Origin: UBA5109 sp964606735
GTDB taxonomy: Bacteria; Pseudomonadota; Gammaproteobacteria; Pseudomonadales; Pseudohongiellaceae
Length of the DNA: 64,000 nt
Assembly: GCA_964606735.1 (NCBI GenBank)
Contig: CAZSHI010000007.1
Span: 1 to 64,000 of the forward strand
Direction of reading: 5' to 3'
Shown here piece by piece: positions 18,091-27,463 of the stretch. The notes beneath the pieces are model-generated. The model had not been told where the DNA came from. It ran no database searches and was given only the letters and a program-made list of their open reading frames with translations. Each line of letters starts with the position of its first letter. The stretch's first letter is position 1. Position numbers and translations under genes: made by a program.

Positions 18091-18116
18091 AAGGGGCCTT
18101 ATTGGCCCCTTTTTTA
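18091..18116 (+). terminator. hppA terminator
   Basis: AAGGGGCC-TTATT-GGCCCCTT followed by a run of T, 25 bp after the hppA stop: a textbook intrinsic terminator. Confidence 0.95.
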
Positions 18117-18398
18117 TTAATAAAATCCAGTGTTGCTGGGGAGCCTGATTAACCTGAACTGGGCATCCACTGAAATGTCTTTTCCCGATAAAGTGCGAGG
18201 ACCACTGCACGATAAAAACAGGAGGGAAAGTTCGAAGGGTGTGCAGGCGTGATAGCCCGCAATACAGCTAGAAAATGTTTTAAGCCAAAATTCCGGAAAA
18301 TAAATTTTCTGGTTTTATAAGGCTATCTGTTCAAAGCCGGCTCTCCAGCTTTACCTTGCTCCTGATATAATCGGCGGGAATTTAACAAAGAGAGCCTT
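18117..18398 (+). promoter_or_regulatory. mrp upstream region with extended -10 promoter
   Basis: About 280 bp without a gene. The only clear signal is an extended -10, TGATATAAT (18363-18371), about 30 bp before the mrp start; no good -35 accompanies it. Nothing else recognisable was found in the rest of the gap. Confidence 0.6.
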
Positions 18399-19241
18399 AT
18401 GAAACAGCATCCTGAAAATGAAAACCCCAACCTGGCAGGCATCAAGCATATTATCGTGGTTTCCTCTGGTAAGGGAGGAGTGGGCAAATCCACGACAGCG
18501 GTCAATCTAGCACTTGCACTGAAATCGCTCGGTGCCAGCGTCGGCCTCTATGATGCCGATATTTATGGCCCCAGTATTCCGACCATGCTCGGTCTGCCAG
18601 ATGGCACCCGACCGGAAATTGTCGATGAACGCACCATGAAACCGGTACAGGCGCATGGGATCGCGTGTCATTCAGTCGGCTTTCTGGTGGACCAGCGTCA
18701 GGCAATGGCCTGGCGAGGGCCCATGGTGGTGGGCGCTTTTAACCAGATTCTAAATGATACCCAGTGGGGGGAACTCGACTACCTGGTCGTCGACATGCCG
18801 CCGGGTACCGGTGATATTCAGCTCAGTCTGGCGCAGTCTCTCGCTGTCAGCGGCTCTGTCATTGTCACCACGCCACAGGACATAGCCCTGCTGGATGCCC
18901 AGCGGGGTATTGAGATGTTCCGCAAAGTTGGTATTCCCATACTGGGAGTCGTGGAGAATATGGCTCAGCACATTTGCAGTGAGTGTGGACACATGGAGCA
19001 TATTTTCGGTCAGGGGGGCGCCAGGCGCATTGCTGAGACATATGCGGTAGATGTTCTGGGTTCCCTACCGCTGGACAAGGCAATACGGGAGCACAGTGAC
19101 GAGGGCCTTCCCATCGTTGTTGCTGACCCTGAGAATCCTGTCAGTCTGCTTTACCGACAGATTGCTGCACTGGTGGATGAGGCCGTGAAAGATCTCGACA
19201 GCAGTTTGAGTGCGCCCAAGATCAGCATCATGGATGATTAG
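18399..19241 (+). CDS. mrp: Iron-sulfur cluster carrier Mrp/ApbC
   Basis: 280 aa P-loop ATPase of the Mrp/Nbp35 family that carries and delivers Fe-S clusters. Deviant Walker A SSGKGGVGKST, DADIYGPSIPTMLG, the VDMPPGTGD Walker B region, and the cluster-binding CSEC motif near residue 199 are visible. It lacks the N-terminal MIP18/DUF59 domain found in E. coli Mrp (369 aa), so it starts directly at the ATPase. Its 3' end overlaps the convergent darP gene by 4 bp. Confidence 0.94.
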   Translation: MKQHPENENPNLAGIKHIIVVSSGKGGVGKSTTAVNLALALKSLGASVGLYDADIYGPSIPTMLGLPDGTRPEIVDERTMKPVQAHGIACHSVGFLVDQRQAMAWRGPMVVGAFNQILNDTQWGELDYLVVDMPPGTGDIQLSLAQSLAVSGSVIVTTPQDIALLDAQRGIEMFRKVGIPILGVVENMAQHICSECGHMEHIFGQGGARRIAETYAVDVLGSLPLDKAIREHSDEGLPIVVADPENPVSLLYRQIAALVDEAVKDLDSSLSAPKISIMDD

Positions 19242-19753
19242 TCAGTTGACTTGAGATCTCTCAAGTATTTGAATAACTTGCGGCTGGCCTGCGGAGGCTT
19301 GTTAGCGTCTTTTTCTTTGATTGCCAGACGGATCAATTGCCTCAGATACTGGATATCCAGATCGGGATGTTCCTGTATAAGAGCCTGTAGAGTATCTTCC
19401 GAACCCTCCAGCAAGGCTTCACGGGTGAGCTCTAATTGCTGAAACAGACGCCTGTCATGATTGGCCTGCTGCTGGTCCTTTGCAATGACCTGTTCTATCG
19501 TCGAGGTATCAATCTGGCGCATCAATTTACCAATATATTGCAGCTGGCGCCGGCGTGCTTCATGCTTGTTTGGCAAGCGCTTGTATTCGTTTATGGCGGC
19601 CAACAAATCTTCCGGTAACTGGCATTTCTGCAGGTTTGCGGCATCCATGCTGATAAGCGTCTGGCCGAGTTCCTGCAGGGCCAGCATTTCACGTTTGCGC
19701 TGACTCTTGCTGACGACAAAATCCTGGTCTGTTTCCTGGTTTTGTTCAATCAT
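19238..19753 (-). CDS. darP: Ribosome-associated protein DarP/YjgA
   Basis: 171 aa DUF615 protein: a highly charged, helical cytoplasmic protein known in E. coli to associate with late 50S assembly intermediates. Family features are the KSQRKRE start, the EYKRLPNKHEARRRQLQYIGKLMR block and the RQLIRLAIKE...RKLFKYLR C-terminus. It starts 2 bp before the end of mgtE, so the two may be co-transcribed. Confidence 0.93.
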   Translation of the reverse strand: MIEQNQETDQDFVVSKSQRKREMLALQELGQTLISMDAANLQKCQLPEDLLAAINEYKRLPNKHEARRRQLQYIGKLMRQIDTSTIEQVIAKDQQQANHDRRLFQQLELTREALLEGSEDTLQALIQEHPDLDIQYLRQLIRLAIKEKDANKPPQASRKLFKYLRDLKSTD

Positions 19754-19755
19754 GT

Positions 19756-21114
19756 TTAATAAAAAAGGGCGGCAAAACCGAGAAATGAAAGAAAACCAAC
19801 CACGTCGGTAATGGTGGTGAGAACCACCGAACCGGCCAGTGCCGGATCAATATTAAGGCGTTTGAGGAATAGTGGCAGGAAGGCGCCGGAAAGGGCGGCT
19901 GTTACCAGATTGACAATCATGGCGCCGGCAAAAATATAGCCCAGTTTATTGTCATCAAACCAGATGATGGCAATCACTGCCGCTACCAGAGCCCACAGAA
20001 TGCCATTGAAGAAGCCGACACCCAGTTCACGCCACATCAGCCAGATTGAATTGGTCCGTCCGATCTGGCCAAGCGCCATGCCGCGGATCACCAGTGTGAG
20101 TGTCTGATTGCCAGCGACGCCACCCATGCTAGCCACGATGGTCATCAATACGGCAAGTGCAACAACCTGGTCAATGGTTTCAGAAAATCGATTGATAACC
20201 AGCGCTGCCAGAAAGGCTGTGATCAGGTTGAGGCCCAACCAGATGGCTCGTCGTTTGGCTGTTTTTAGGACCGGGGCAAAAGCGTCGTCTTCTTCATCCA
20301 GGCCCGCCATACCCAAGAAAGCGTGGTCGGCATCCTCACGGATTACATCGACGATATCATCAATAGTGATGCGTCCTAGCAGTTTACCATTTTCATCCAC
20401 TACCGGAGCGGATACCCAGTCCATTCTTTCAAAGAGCTGGGCGACTTCATTGTCGGGCATGCTTACCGGAATGGCTTCGAAGTCGGTAATCATGACATCA
20501 CCGACCGTCAGATTGGGGTCAGAAACCAGCACTTTACGTAAAGGCAGCAAGCCAACCAAGTGGTCGTCACGGCTGACCACCAGAATATTGTCGGTCATGC
20601 TGGGAATTTCATCATGGCGTCGCAGATAGCGCAGGACTACATCCAGAGTGTGGCTGCGACGGACTGTGATGGTGTCTGTATTGAGCAGGCCACCAGCCGT
20701 GTCTTCCGGGTAGGAGAGCACACTCTCAAGGCGGGCGCGGTCCTGTTCGCCCATGGCCAGCAGAACCTCATTGATCACCTGGTCCGGTAACTGTTGCAGA
20801 ATGTCGGCCAGGTCGTCCGTTTCCAGACCTTCGGTCAGGCTGGCAACTTCTTCCGGTGTCAGCCGGTTGAGGATTTCACTCTGAATATCCTCATTCAGGT
20901 AATTAAGTACTTCACCTTCATTGTCTTTGCCAACAAGACGCCATAATACTTCTCGTGATTTGTGTGGTGAAGATTCCAGCAGGTGAGCAATAGTTGCTGT
21001 AGGCAGGGCATTGAGCATCTGCCTGACGTGAACAAAAGAGCCGCTGTCCAGAGCCGTGGTCAACGCTTCCAGATGTTCATGAGCCTGTATTTTATTATCG
21101 CCCGGCTGCAACAT
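19756..21114 (-). CDS. mgtE: Magnesium transporter MgtE
   Basis: 452 aa, standard length. N-terminal superhelical domain with EEVASLTEGLETDDLADILQQLP, two CBS domains (about 140-260) that sense Mg2+, a plug helix and five membrane helices with the conserved GVAGNQT and LVTAALSG segments that line the pore. Gates Mg2+ influx by cytoplasmic Mg2+. No Mg-sensing leader is evident; the divergent nhaC gene starts 93 bp away. darP follows closely. Confidence 0.95.
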   Translation of the reverse strand: MLQPGDNKIQAHEHLEALTTALDSGSFVHVRQMLNALPTATIAHLLESSPHKSREVLWRLVGKDNEGEVLNYLNEDIQSEILNRLTPEEVASLTEGLETDDLADILQQLPDQVINEVLLAMGEQDRARLESVLSYPEDTAGGLLNTDTITVRRSHTLDVVLRYLRRHDEIPSMTDNILVVSRDDHLVGLLPLRKVLVSDPNLTVGDVMITDFEAIPVSMPDNEVAQLFERMDWVSAPVVDENGKLLGRITIDDIVDVIREDADHAFLGMAGLDEEDDAFAPVLKTAKRRAIWLGLNLITAFLAALVINRFSETIDQVVALAVLMTIVASMGGVAGNQTLTLVIRGMALGQIGRTNSIWLMWRELGVGFFNGILWALVAAVIAIIWFDDNKLGYIFAGAMIVNLVTAALSGAFLPLFLKRLNIDPALAGSVVLTTITDVVGFLSFLGFAALFY

Positions 21115-21207
21115 GCTTCAATGGAAAGACAAATAATGAAAGATGCAGGTATTATAACAGTGCGGCATCAGCAAAGTCCCTGAAACTCAATGCAGTAATG
21201 AAAATAC

Positions 21208-22890
21208 ATGTTTGCGAGCAAGAGGCAAATTGGCCTTGCCCTGATAATTATTTTTGCCTTTTCGTCACTGGCCTGGTTTTTCCAGATTCGTAGCGGGACT
21301 GATGAGTATCACTGGTACAGCATTCTGCCGCCAGTTTTTGCTGTCGCCTGTGCGATTGCAACCCGACATCTGTTGTTGAGCCTCAGTGCTGGAGTTATCA
21401 GTGGTTCACTCTTGATCAATGTGCCCTCTGCGCCATTGCAGTTTGAATCTTGGTCAGACAGTGTTATCACCCTGCTATTACAGCTCTGGAATGTGATAAG
21501 TGACCCTTTCAATCTTTCGGTACTGGCCTTCATCATACTCATGCTGATCATGATCTCTGTCGTGATTCTGTCTGGTGGCTTGCTGGCTATCGTGTCCTGG
21601 CTGGAACGTTTTGCACAGGGACCGCGTTCAACCCAGTTTGTCACAAGCCTGATGGGTTTTCTGGTTTTTATTGATGACTATGCCAATGTGATGATTGTTG
21701 GATCGTCCATGCGGCCGATCAGTGATGCCATGAAAATAAGCCGGGAAAAGCTGGCTTTTCTGGTTGATGCTACCAGTGCGCCGGTAGCCGGTATCGCCCT
21801 GATGTCAACCTGGATTGGCTATGAAGTCGGCATCTTTGCTGAGGTCAGTACTTCTCTGGGATTCAACCGCGATGCCTATTCCATGTTTCTGGATGCTCTG
21901 AGCTTTCGGTTTTACTGCATCTTTATGATCCTGTTTATTCTGATAAACGTGTGGTCAGGCCGTGAGTTTGGCAGCATGTTAAAGGCTGAACGCCGCAGCA
22001 GGACAGGCGCCATTGTCGCCGAGGATGCCGTACTGCCGACTAAAATTGAAAATGAAGTGAAACCTGATGAGCAGGCTACAATCAGGGCATCAACGGCGCT
22101 GCTTCCCATTGGCGTTTTATTTTTAATTCTGTTTGCAGGTCTCTGGCTGGATGGTGGCGGACTTGCTTTGTTGTCGGAGTCCATGGGAGCTCTCCTGAGT
22201 TTCACCGCCTGGCGCAATGTCATTTCTGCCTCTGAGAATAATGTTCAGGTGCTGATTGTAGCCGGAGCCTTCTCCCTGCTTACGGCGCTTATCTGCACTG
22301 TGTTGCTGGCCAGGCTTTCGTTTGAGCGCATTCTGCCGGCAGTCAAAAAAGGTGCCAGGTCTTCTTTCTACCCCTGGGTAATCCTGATATTGGCCTGGTC
22401 GCTGGGGGGTATCTGCGAGCAAATTCAAACGGGGCCATTTCTGGTGGCTGTTACTGGTGAGGCGATCCCTGCCTTTATCTACCCGCTGATCGTGTTCTTG
22501 CTGAGTGCGGCCGCTGCACTGGCAACCGGAACATCCTGGGGCACCATGGCCATTTTTATTCCCATCACCTCACAGCTGGCTTTTCAACTGGATGGAGGGA
22601 GTTATGGGCTGATTACCATGATGAGTCTTGCGGCGGTACTCGATGGAGCCATTTTCGGGGATCACTGTTCCCCGATATCCGATACGACCATTATGAGTTC
22701 GATCTCAACATCCTGTGACCACCTGCATCACGTCAGAACGCAGTTTCCCTATGCAACACTGGTTGCCTGCTGCGCCATGGGACTGGGTTATTTGCCGGCA
22801 GTAGCAGGACTGGGATTGAGTGCTTCGATAGCCCTGGCAGTAGCCGTCTTTATGGGTTTTTTGAAAATCTTTGCAAAGAAGGTGGATTGA
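21208..22890 (+). CDS. NhaC-family Na+/H+ antiporter
   Basis: 560 aa polytopic membrane protein with roughly 12 hydrophobic segments. Family signatures include FIDDYANVMIVGSSMRPI, the SAPVAGIALMSTWIGYE segment, TGTSWGTMAIFIP and GAIFGDHCSPISDTTIMSS, which hold the ion-binding Asp/Ser/Thr positions. Likely expels Na+ in exchange for H+, although members of the group also take carboxylates. A cytoplasmic loop at about 255-290 is charged. It ends exactly against the convergent ptsO. Confidence 0.88.
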   Translation: MFASKRQIGLALIIIFAFSSLAWFFQIRSGTDEYHWYSILPPVFAVACAIATRHLLLSLSAGVISGSLLINVPSAPLQFESWSDSVITLLLQLWNVISDPFNLSVLAFIILMLIMISVVILSGGLLAIVSWLERFAQGPRSTQFVTSLMGFLVFIDDYANVMIVGSSMRPISDAMKISREKLAFLVDATSAPVAGIALMSTWIGYEVGIFAEVSTSLGFNRDAYSMFLDALSFRFYCIFMILFILINVWSGREFGSMLKAERRSRTGAIVAEDAVLPTKIENEVKPDEQATIRASTALLPIGVLFLILFAGLWLDGGGLALLSESMGALLSFTAWRNVISASENNVQVLIVAGAFSLLTALICTVLLARLSFERILPAVKKGARSSFYPWVILILAWSLGGICEQIQTGPFLVAVTGEAIPAFIYPLIVFLLSAAAALATGTSWGTMAIFIPITSQLAFQLDGGSYGLITMMSLAAVLDGAIFGDHCSPISDTTIMSSISTSCDHLHHVRTQFPYATLVACCAMGLGYLPAVAGLGLSASIALAVAVFMGFLKIFAKKVD

Positions 22891-23157
22891 CTAGTCTTCG
22901 TCGAAGTTATTGGCGACCAGTGCGGTGATGGCTGAAAGTGCTTCCAATTCATCATTGCCATCGACTTTCACATCCAGAACCGTACCAGGTGATGCGGCCA
23001 GTAGCATGATGGAGAGAATGCTCTTGCCGTCGACCATCTTTTCGTGGGTGCCAATTTCAATCAGGCAGTCATAATTACTGATGGTTTCAACCAGCTTGGC
23101 AGCAGCACGGGCGTGCAGCCCGGCTTTATTATTGATGGTTATTTTATCTTCGATCAT
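22891..23157 (-). CDS. ptsO: Nitrogen-PTS phosphocarrier NPr
   Basis: 88 aa HPr-family protein. His15 in NKAGLHARAA is the phosphorylation site, and GKSIL puts Ser46 at the HPr regulatory position. Its neighbours rapZ and ptsN identify it as NPr of the nitrogen PTS rather than a sugar-PTS HPr. It lies 18 bp after rapZ. The EI-Ntr enzyme (PtsP) that phosphorylates it is not in the window. Confidence 0.94.
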   Translation of the reverse strand: MIEDKITINNKAGLHARAAAKLVETISNYDCLIEIGTHEKMVDGKSILSIMLLAASPGTVLDVKVDGNDELEALSAITALVANNFDED

Positions 23158-23175
23158 GGTTCCGGCAGAACTTCC

Positions 23176-24039
23176 CTAAAAATTACTCAGTTCTCTGTGA
23201 CGAACCTGAATATTACTAATTGTTTGCGAGAAATGCTTCTTAAGTTTTTCAGACAGAAAGACGGAGCGGTGTTGGCCACCGGTACACCCCAGTGCCACGG
23301 TAATGTAACTGCGATTATTCTGTTCGAAACAGGGAATCCATGTTTCCAGAAAGTCTTTGATATGATTGAACATTTTAATAACCTCCGGGTGGGATTCCAG
23401 GTAATCCACCACTTCCTGGTTAAGCCCGGTGAGGCCACGCAGACTGCTGACCCAATAGGGATTGGGCAGACAGCGCACATCAAAAACCATGTCAGCATCA
23501 ATCGGTATTCCGTGTTTGAAGCCAAAAGACTGAAACTGTAGAGCCAGCTTGCCGGCTTTGTGCTCAGCAACCCGCTCACGCACGATATCACGCAGGTCGT
23601 GCAGGGTAAGACTGCTGGTATCAATGGTCAGGCTGGCTAGGTCGGCAATCGGCAGCAACAGCTCTTTTTCGAGCTTGATGGCTTCAAGCAAGCCCAGTTC
23701 AGAATTACTCAGAGGGTGCTTGCGGCGGGTTTCGCTGAAGCGTTTGAGCAGGGTGTCGGTATCGGCATCCAGGTAAATGATTTGTACCTCGATATCGGTG
23801 GCAATGAGCCGTTCATGGATGAACTGAAACTGGCTCAGGTCGCTGGACAGGTTTCTGGCATCAATACTTACAGCGACTTTATTCAGCTGCTGTTTGCTTT
23901 CTTCAGCGATACGTTCGGCTAGTGAAGCCAGCAGGCTAGCTGGCATGTTATCCACGCAGTAGTAGCCCAGGTCTTCCAGTACATGCAGGCAGGTACTTTT
24001 ACCTGAGCCGGAACGACCACTGATAATGATGAGTTTCAT
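23176..24039 (-). CDS. rapZ: RNase adapter protein RapZ
   Basis: 287 aa; N-terminal kinase-like domain with Walker A GRSGSGKS (residues 8-15) and VDNMP, C-terminal domain with GCTGGQHRSVFLSE that binds RNA and GlcN6P in E. coli. There RapZ directs RNase E to the GlmZ sRNA to control glmS. In many gammaproteobacteria without GlmY/Z its role is unsettled. Conserved order rpoN-ptsN-rapZ-ptsO. Confidence 0.96.
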   Translation of the reverse strand: MKLIIISGRSGSGKSTCLHVLEDLGYYCVDNMPASLLASLAERIAEESKQQLNKVAVSIDARNLSSDLSQFQFIHERLIATDIEVQIIYLDADTDTLLKRFSETRRKHPLSNSELGLLEAIKLEKELLLPIADLASLTIDTSSLTLHDLRDIVRERVAEHKAGKLALQFQSFGFKHGIPIDADMVFDVRCLPNPYWVSSLRGLTGLNQEVVDYLESHPEVIKMFNHIKDFLETWIPCFEQNNRSYITVALGCTGGQHRSVFLSEKLKKHFSQTISNIQVRHRELSNF

Positions 24040-24110
24040 ATGAGCTCTTGCTTGGTTGAAACTGGAAATAAACGATTATAGGGGGATTTCGTCAGGACGA
24101 AAGGCCAATT

Positions 24111-24572
24111 TCAGGCCTGAACGTCCGGGGTTCGCATCGCGGCGGTATACAGGTCGCTGTCAGTCTGACTTTTTCGCAGGCCTTCACAGTAGCTCGGGTC
24201 CTTGAATAACTCTGCCAGCGTACGCAGAACCTCGAGATGTCCCTCAATGGTGTTTTCCGGCACCAGGAGGAAAAACAACAGATCAACCGGCTTCTGGTCA
24301 ATGGCATCAAAATCGATAGGGGAAGCCAGCTTTATCAGGCAGCCGACTGTTTTCTTGCATTTGGGAACACGGCAATGGGGGATGGCGATACCATTGCCGA
24401 GCCCGGTACTGCCCAGCTGCTCGCGGGCTATCAGAGCCTCATAGACTTCGTCAGCATTGACATCTACTTTGCTGGCGATCAGTTCGGCACTGGTTTCCAG
24501 GAGTCGTTTCTTGCTCACTCCCTCGACATTACAAAACGTAAGCTCGGGGCTGATGATAGTTTCTAGCAGCAT
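24111..24572 (-). CDS. ptsN: PTS IIA-Ntr regulatory protein
   Basis: 153 aa EIIA of the fructose/mannitol type. The phosphorylated His66 lies in GIAIPHCR; GTGLGNGIAIPH-like context and the LLFFLLVPE segment are characteristic. It is the output protein of the nitrogen PTS, influencing K+ transport and stress responses. 51 bp after rpoN; the hpf gene usually found between rpoN and ptsN is absent. rapZ follows after 71 bp. Confidence 0.95.
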   Translation of the reverse strand: MLLETIISPELTFCNVEGVSKKRLLETSAELIASKVDVNADEVYEALIAREQLGSTGLGNGIAIPHCRVPKCKKTVGCLIKLASPIDFDAIDQKPVDLLFFLLVPENTIEGHLEVLRTLAELFKDPSYCEGLRKSQTDSDLYTAAMRTPDVQA

Positions 24573-24623
24573 CTTGACTTGGTTTACTTGTTAATTCTGT
24601 CTACAGGCCGCTTTTTGACTGGC

Positions 24624-26108
24624 CTAGAGTAGGCGTTTCCTTTCATTTGAAGGTGAGATGGACAGGGATTCCCTGTATTTCGCAATGGTACGGCGCGCAA
24701 TATTAATACCTTGTTCCCCCAAAAGTGAAGTAATTTTACTATCACTGAGTGGTTTTTGCGGGTTTTCAGCAGCGACAACCTTCTTGATCAGGGCCCGGAT
24801 TGCCGTCGAGGAGCACTCGCCGCCTTCCTGAGTGCTGACATGACTGGAGAAAAAATATTTCAATTCAAAGATGCCACGAGGGGTGTGCATGAATTTCTGG
24901 GTGGTAACTCGTGAGATGGTTGATTCATGCATGCCGACTGCTTCAGCAATATCGTGCAGGACCAGTGGTTTCATGGCTTCGTCGCCATAATCCAGAAAAC
25001 CGCGCTGGTGCTCGACAATTTTGCTGGCAACCTTCATCAGCGTTTCATTTCTGCTTTGCAGGCTTTTGATAAACCAGCGAGCTTCCTGCAGGTTGTCTTT
25101 GAGGAAGTTTGAATCAGCCCTAGAAACCTGTCGATTGACCAGCGCTGCGTATTCAGGATTAACCCGGATAGATGGTGTACTGTCAGGATTCAGTTCCACT
25201 TTCCAGCGCCCATTCTGTTTGGATACAAATACATCTGGAATGACATAGGCAGCATCGGAAGGGGTGATTTCAGAGCCGGGCTTCGGGTTAAGTGAAAGTA
25301 TGATTTGCAAGGCATCTTTCAGCTCAGGCTCTTTGATTTTCAGACGCTTCATGATGTAGGCGTAATCATGAGTGGCCAGTTGTGACAAAAATTCATTAAC
25401 TATCCTGCGGGCGGTCGGGTAGCTGGCACAGTGCTGGTCGTAATGATCCAGTTGCAGGTTCAGGCATTCCTTCAGGTCTCGGTAACCCACGCCAACCGGG
25501 TCAAACTGCTGGATACGATGCAGAACCGCGAGAACCTCTTCCTCGTCGATATCCAGCTCGCGAATCAGCCCGGCGTGGATGGATTCGATGCTGGACGTTA
25601 ATTGGCCATTGGGATCAATCGCATCGATGATGGCAGTGGCAATAAGACGGTCACTGTCTGACATCGGTGTGAGATTGAGCTGCCAGTTAAGATGGTCCTG
25701 CAGGCTTTCAGCTGTGCTGTTGCGAGATTCGAAATCACTGTCCTCAAAGTCTTGAGCGGCATGACTGCTGGGCGCGGTGTTGATATAGACATCTTCCCAG
25801 GAACTGTCGACGGAAAGCTCTTCGGGAATGTTGTTATCTTCCCAGTCTGAAGCGGACAGGTCCTGAACGCTTTCCTCTACCTCGTCACGGGGGGATGTTA
25901 GCTTATCGGCATAATCTTCTGTGTCGGAACTTTCCCTGTCATCCTCATTCTGGGACTCCTCCAGTTCCAGCATGGGATTACTTTCCAGAGCTTCCTGGAT
26001 TTCCTGCTGCAGATCCAGAGTCGACAGTTGCAGGAGGCGGATTGCCTGCTGCAATTGTGGGGTCATGGTAAGTTGCTGACCCAGTTTGAGTTGTAGCGAT
26101 AATTTCAT
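24624..26108 (-). CDS. rpoN: RNA polymerase sigma-54 factor
   Basis: 494 aa. Glutamine-rich region I (LKLGQQLTMTPQLQQAIRLLQL), an acidic region II (about 50-130), the core-binding domain, and the C-terminal DNA-binding part with the RpoN box ARRTIAKYRE near residue 472. It provides the sigma factor for the CbrB-type activator and sigma-54 promoter found at 6.5-8.1 kb. Located downstream of lptB, with a 117-bp gap that can hold its own promoter. Confidence 0.97.
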   Translation of the reverse strand: MKLSLQLKLGQQLTMTPQLQQAIRLLQLSTLDLQQEIQEALESNPMLELEESQNEDDRESSDTEDYADKLTSPRDEVEESVQDLSASDWEDNNIPEELSVDSSWEDVYINTAPSSHAAQDFEDSDFESRNSTAESLQDHLNWQLNLTPMSDSDRLIATAIIDAIDPNGQLTSSIESIHAGLIRELDIDEEEVLAVLHRIQQFDPVGVGYRDLKECLNLQLDHYDQHCASYPTARRIVNEFLSQLATHDYAYIMKRLKIKEPELKDALQIILSLNPKPGSEITPSDAAYVIPDVFVSKQNGRWKVELNPDSTPSIRVNPEYAALVNRQVSRADSNFLKDNLQEARWFIKSLQSRNETLMKVASKIVEHQRGFLDYGDEAMKPLVLHDIAEAVGMHESTISRVTTQKFMHTPRGIFELKYFFSSHVSTQEGGECSSTAIRALIKKVVAAENPQKPLSDSKITSLLGEQGINIARRTIAKYRESLSISPSNERKRLL

Positions 26109-26225
26109 GTTCGCCAGTATCTATTACACAGCTGATTTCGACATCATGGGGTGGTTAACAGTCAGTGCAATATAGCAAAGATCATGCAAGTATCATACCG
26201 ATTCCGGCTTGCTGCTTGATAGCCG

Positions 26226-26966
26226 TCAAATACGAAATTCGTGGCCCAGATAAACGCTTTTGACCTCTTCATTGCTGAGGATGCTGGAAGGGTCGCCGGT
26301 TGCCAGAATGCTGCCTTCATTAACGATGTAGGCTAACTCACAGATATCGAGGGTTTCCCGCACATTATGATCGGTGATCAGGATGCCGATATTACGCGCA
26401 CTCAAATCCCGGATAATCTGCTTGAGATCGCCCACCGAAATCGGATCGACACCGGCAAAAGGTTCATCCAGTAATATAAAATCCGGTTCGGTTGCCAGTG
26501 CCCGGGCGATTTCAACGCGGCGTCGCTCACCACCAGATAGACTCATACCCAGACTGTTCTCAAGGTGGCTGACATGGAACTCCTGCAGCAACTGCTGACA
26601 AAGCTGGACACGGGCATCACGGTCAAGCTCGGCGCGGGTTTCCAGAATGGCCATGATGTTATCCCTGACCGTGAGCTTGCGAAATATTGATGCTTCCTGC
26701 GGCAGATAGCTCAGGCCCTTGCGAGCTCGTTCGTGCATGGGTGCTTTTGAGATGTCTTCCTGGTCAATGAAGACTTCGCCGTGATCGGCTTTGACCAAGC
26801 CGATAATCATGTAAAAAGAGGTGGTTTTGCCGGCGCCATTGGGACCCAGCAGACCCACGATCTGTCCGCTTTTGACAGTCAGTGAGGCATCCCTGACGAC
26901 CTGACGTCCCTTGTAGGACTTGGCCAGCTTGCGGACACTGAGTGTTCTAACAGGGTGTGTATTCAA
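26226..26966 (-). CDS. lptB: LPS export ATPase LptB
   Basis: 246 aa ABC ATPase that powers extraction of LPS from the inner membrane with LptFG. Walker A GPNGAGKT, Q-loop YLPQEASIF, signature LSGGERRR and Walker B FILLDEPFAGVD are complete. The start is TTG 26966, overlapping the lptA stop by 3 bp; there is no in-frame ATG or GTG before the conserved KLAKSYKGRQVV. Confidence 0.96.
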   Translation of the reverse strand: MNTHPVRTLSVRKLAKSYKGRQVVRDASLTVKSGQIVGLLGPNGAGKTTSFYMIIGLVKADHGEVFIDQEDISKAPMHERARKGLSYLPQEASIFRKLTVRDNIMAILETRAELDRDARVQLCQQLLQEFHVSHLENSLGMSLSGGERRRVEIARALATEPDFILLDEPFAGVDPISVGDLKQIIRDLSARNIGILITDHNVRETLDICELAYIVNEGSILATGDPSSILSNEEVKSVYLGHEFRI

Positions 26967-27463
26967 GGGGAGCCGGGTTGGGCAGGGATGACCATGTTCA
27001 TCTGGGTGGCATCCAGCTTGCGATTGGTAATGTCGTAATCGATACGGGCAGCAGTTGTATCAATGGTACCTTCCTGCGAGAAAGAAGCCCCACCTTCAAT
27101 GGTGATTGTCTGATTGGTGTTGTTAAACATAATCCTTTCGCCGTAGGCATAGACAATGGCCTGATCGATGGCAGGTTGCTGCTGGAAACTGGCCGGCGAG
27201 CCGGTAGCAGTCACCTGCTGAATGACGCCCTGTATACGTTCAATGGTAATTTCAAGGCCACTTAAACGCAGGCTGCCCTGGGTTATTTCTGCAGGCTGGG
27301 TTTCTGTGCCACGGCAGATTTCCAGACCCTGGTCCAGGAAAGATTCACTCTGTGCCGGGCAGCTCGTCAGCAGGTCCTGGTTAAGGTCATCCGGGAGAGC
27401 CACTAGCACAGCAGGCAGCAGTAACAGGCTGAGCATGATTCCGGTAGTGTTCAATCTAGTCAT
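26963..27463 (-). CDS. lptA: LPS periplasmic bridge protein LptA
   Basis: Periplasmic OstA/LptA beta-jellyroll that carries LPS between LptC and LptD. A signal peptide ends near VLVALP; the mature part has the repeated ITIERIQG...GERIMFNNTNQTITIEGGA strand pattern. I prefer ATG 27463 (AGGG 5 nt upstream, 166 aa), although an ATG five codons earlier (27478) is possible. It overlaps lptC and lptB, so the three are translationally coupled. Confidence 0.92.
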   Translation of the reverse strand: MTRLNTTGIMLSLLLLPAVLVALPDDLNQDLLTSCPAQSESFLDQGLEICRGTETQPAEITQGSLRLSGLEITIERIQGVIQQVTATGSPASFQQQPAIDQAIVYAYGERIMFNNTNQTITIEGGASFSQEGTIDTTAARIDYDITNRKLDATQMNMVIPAQPGSP

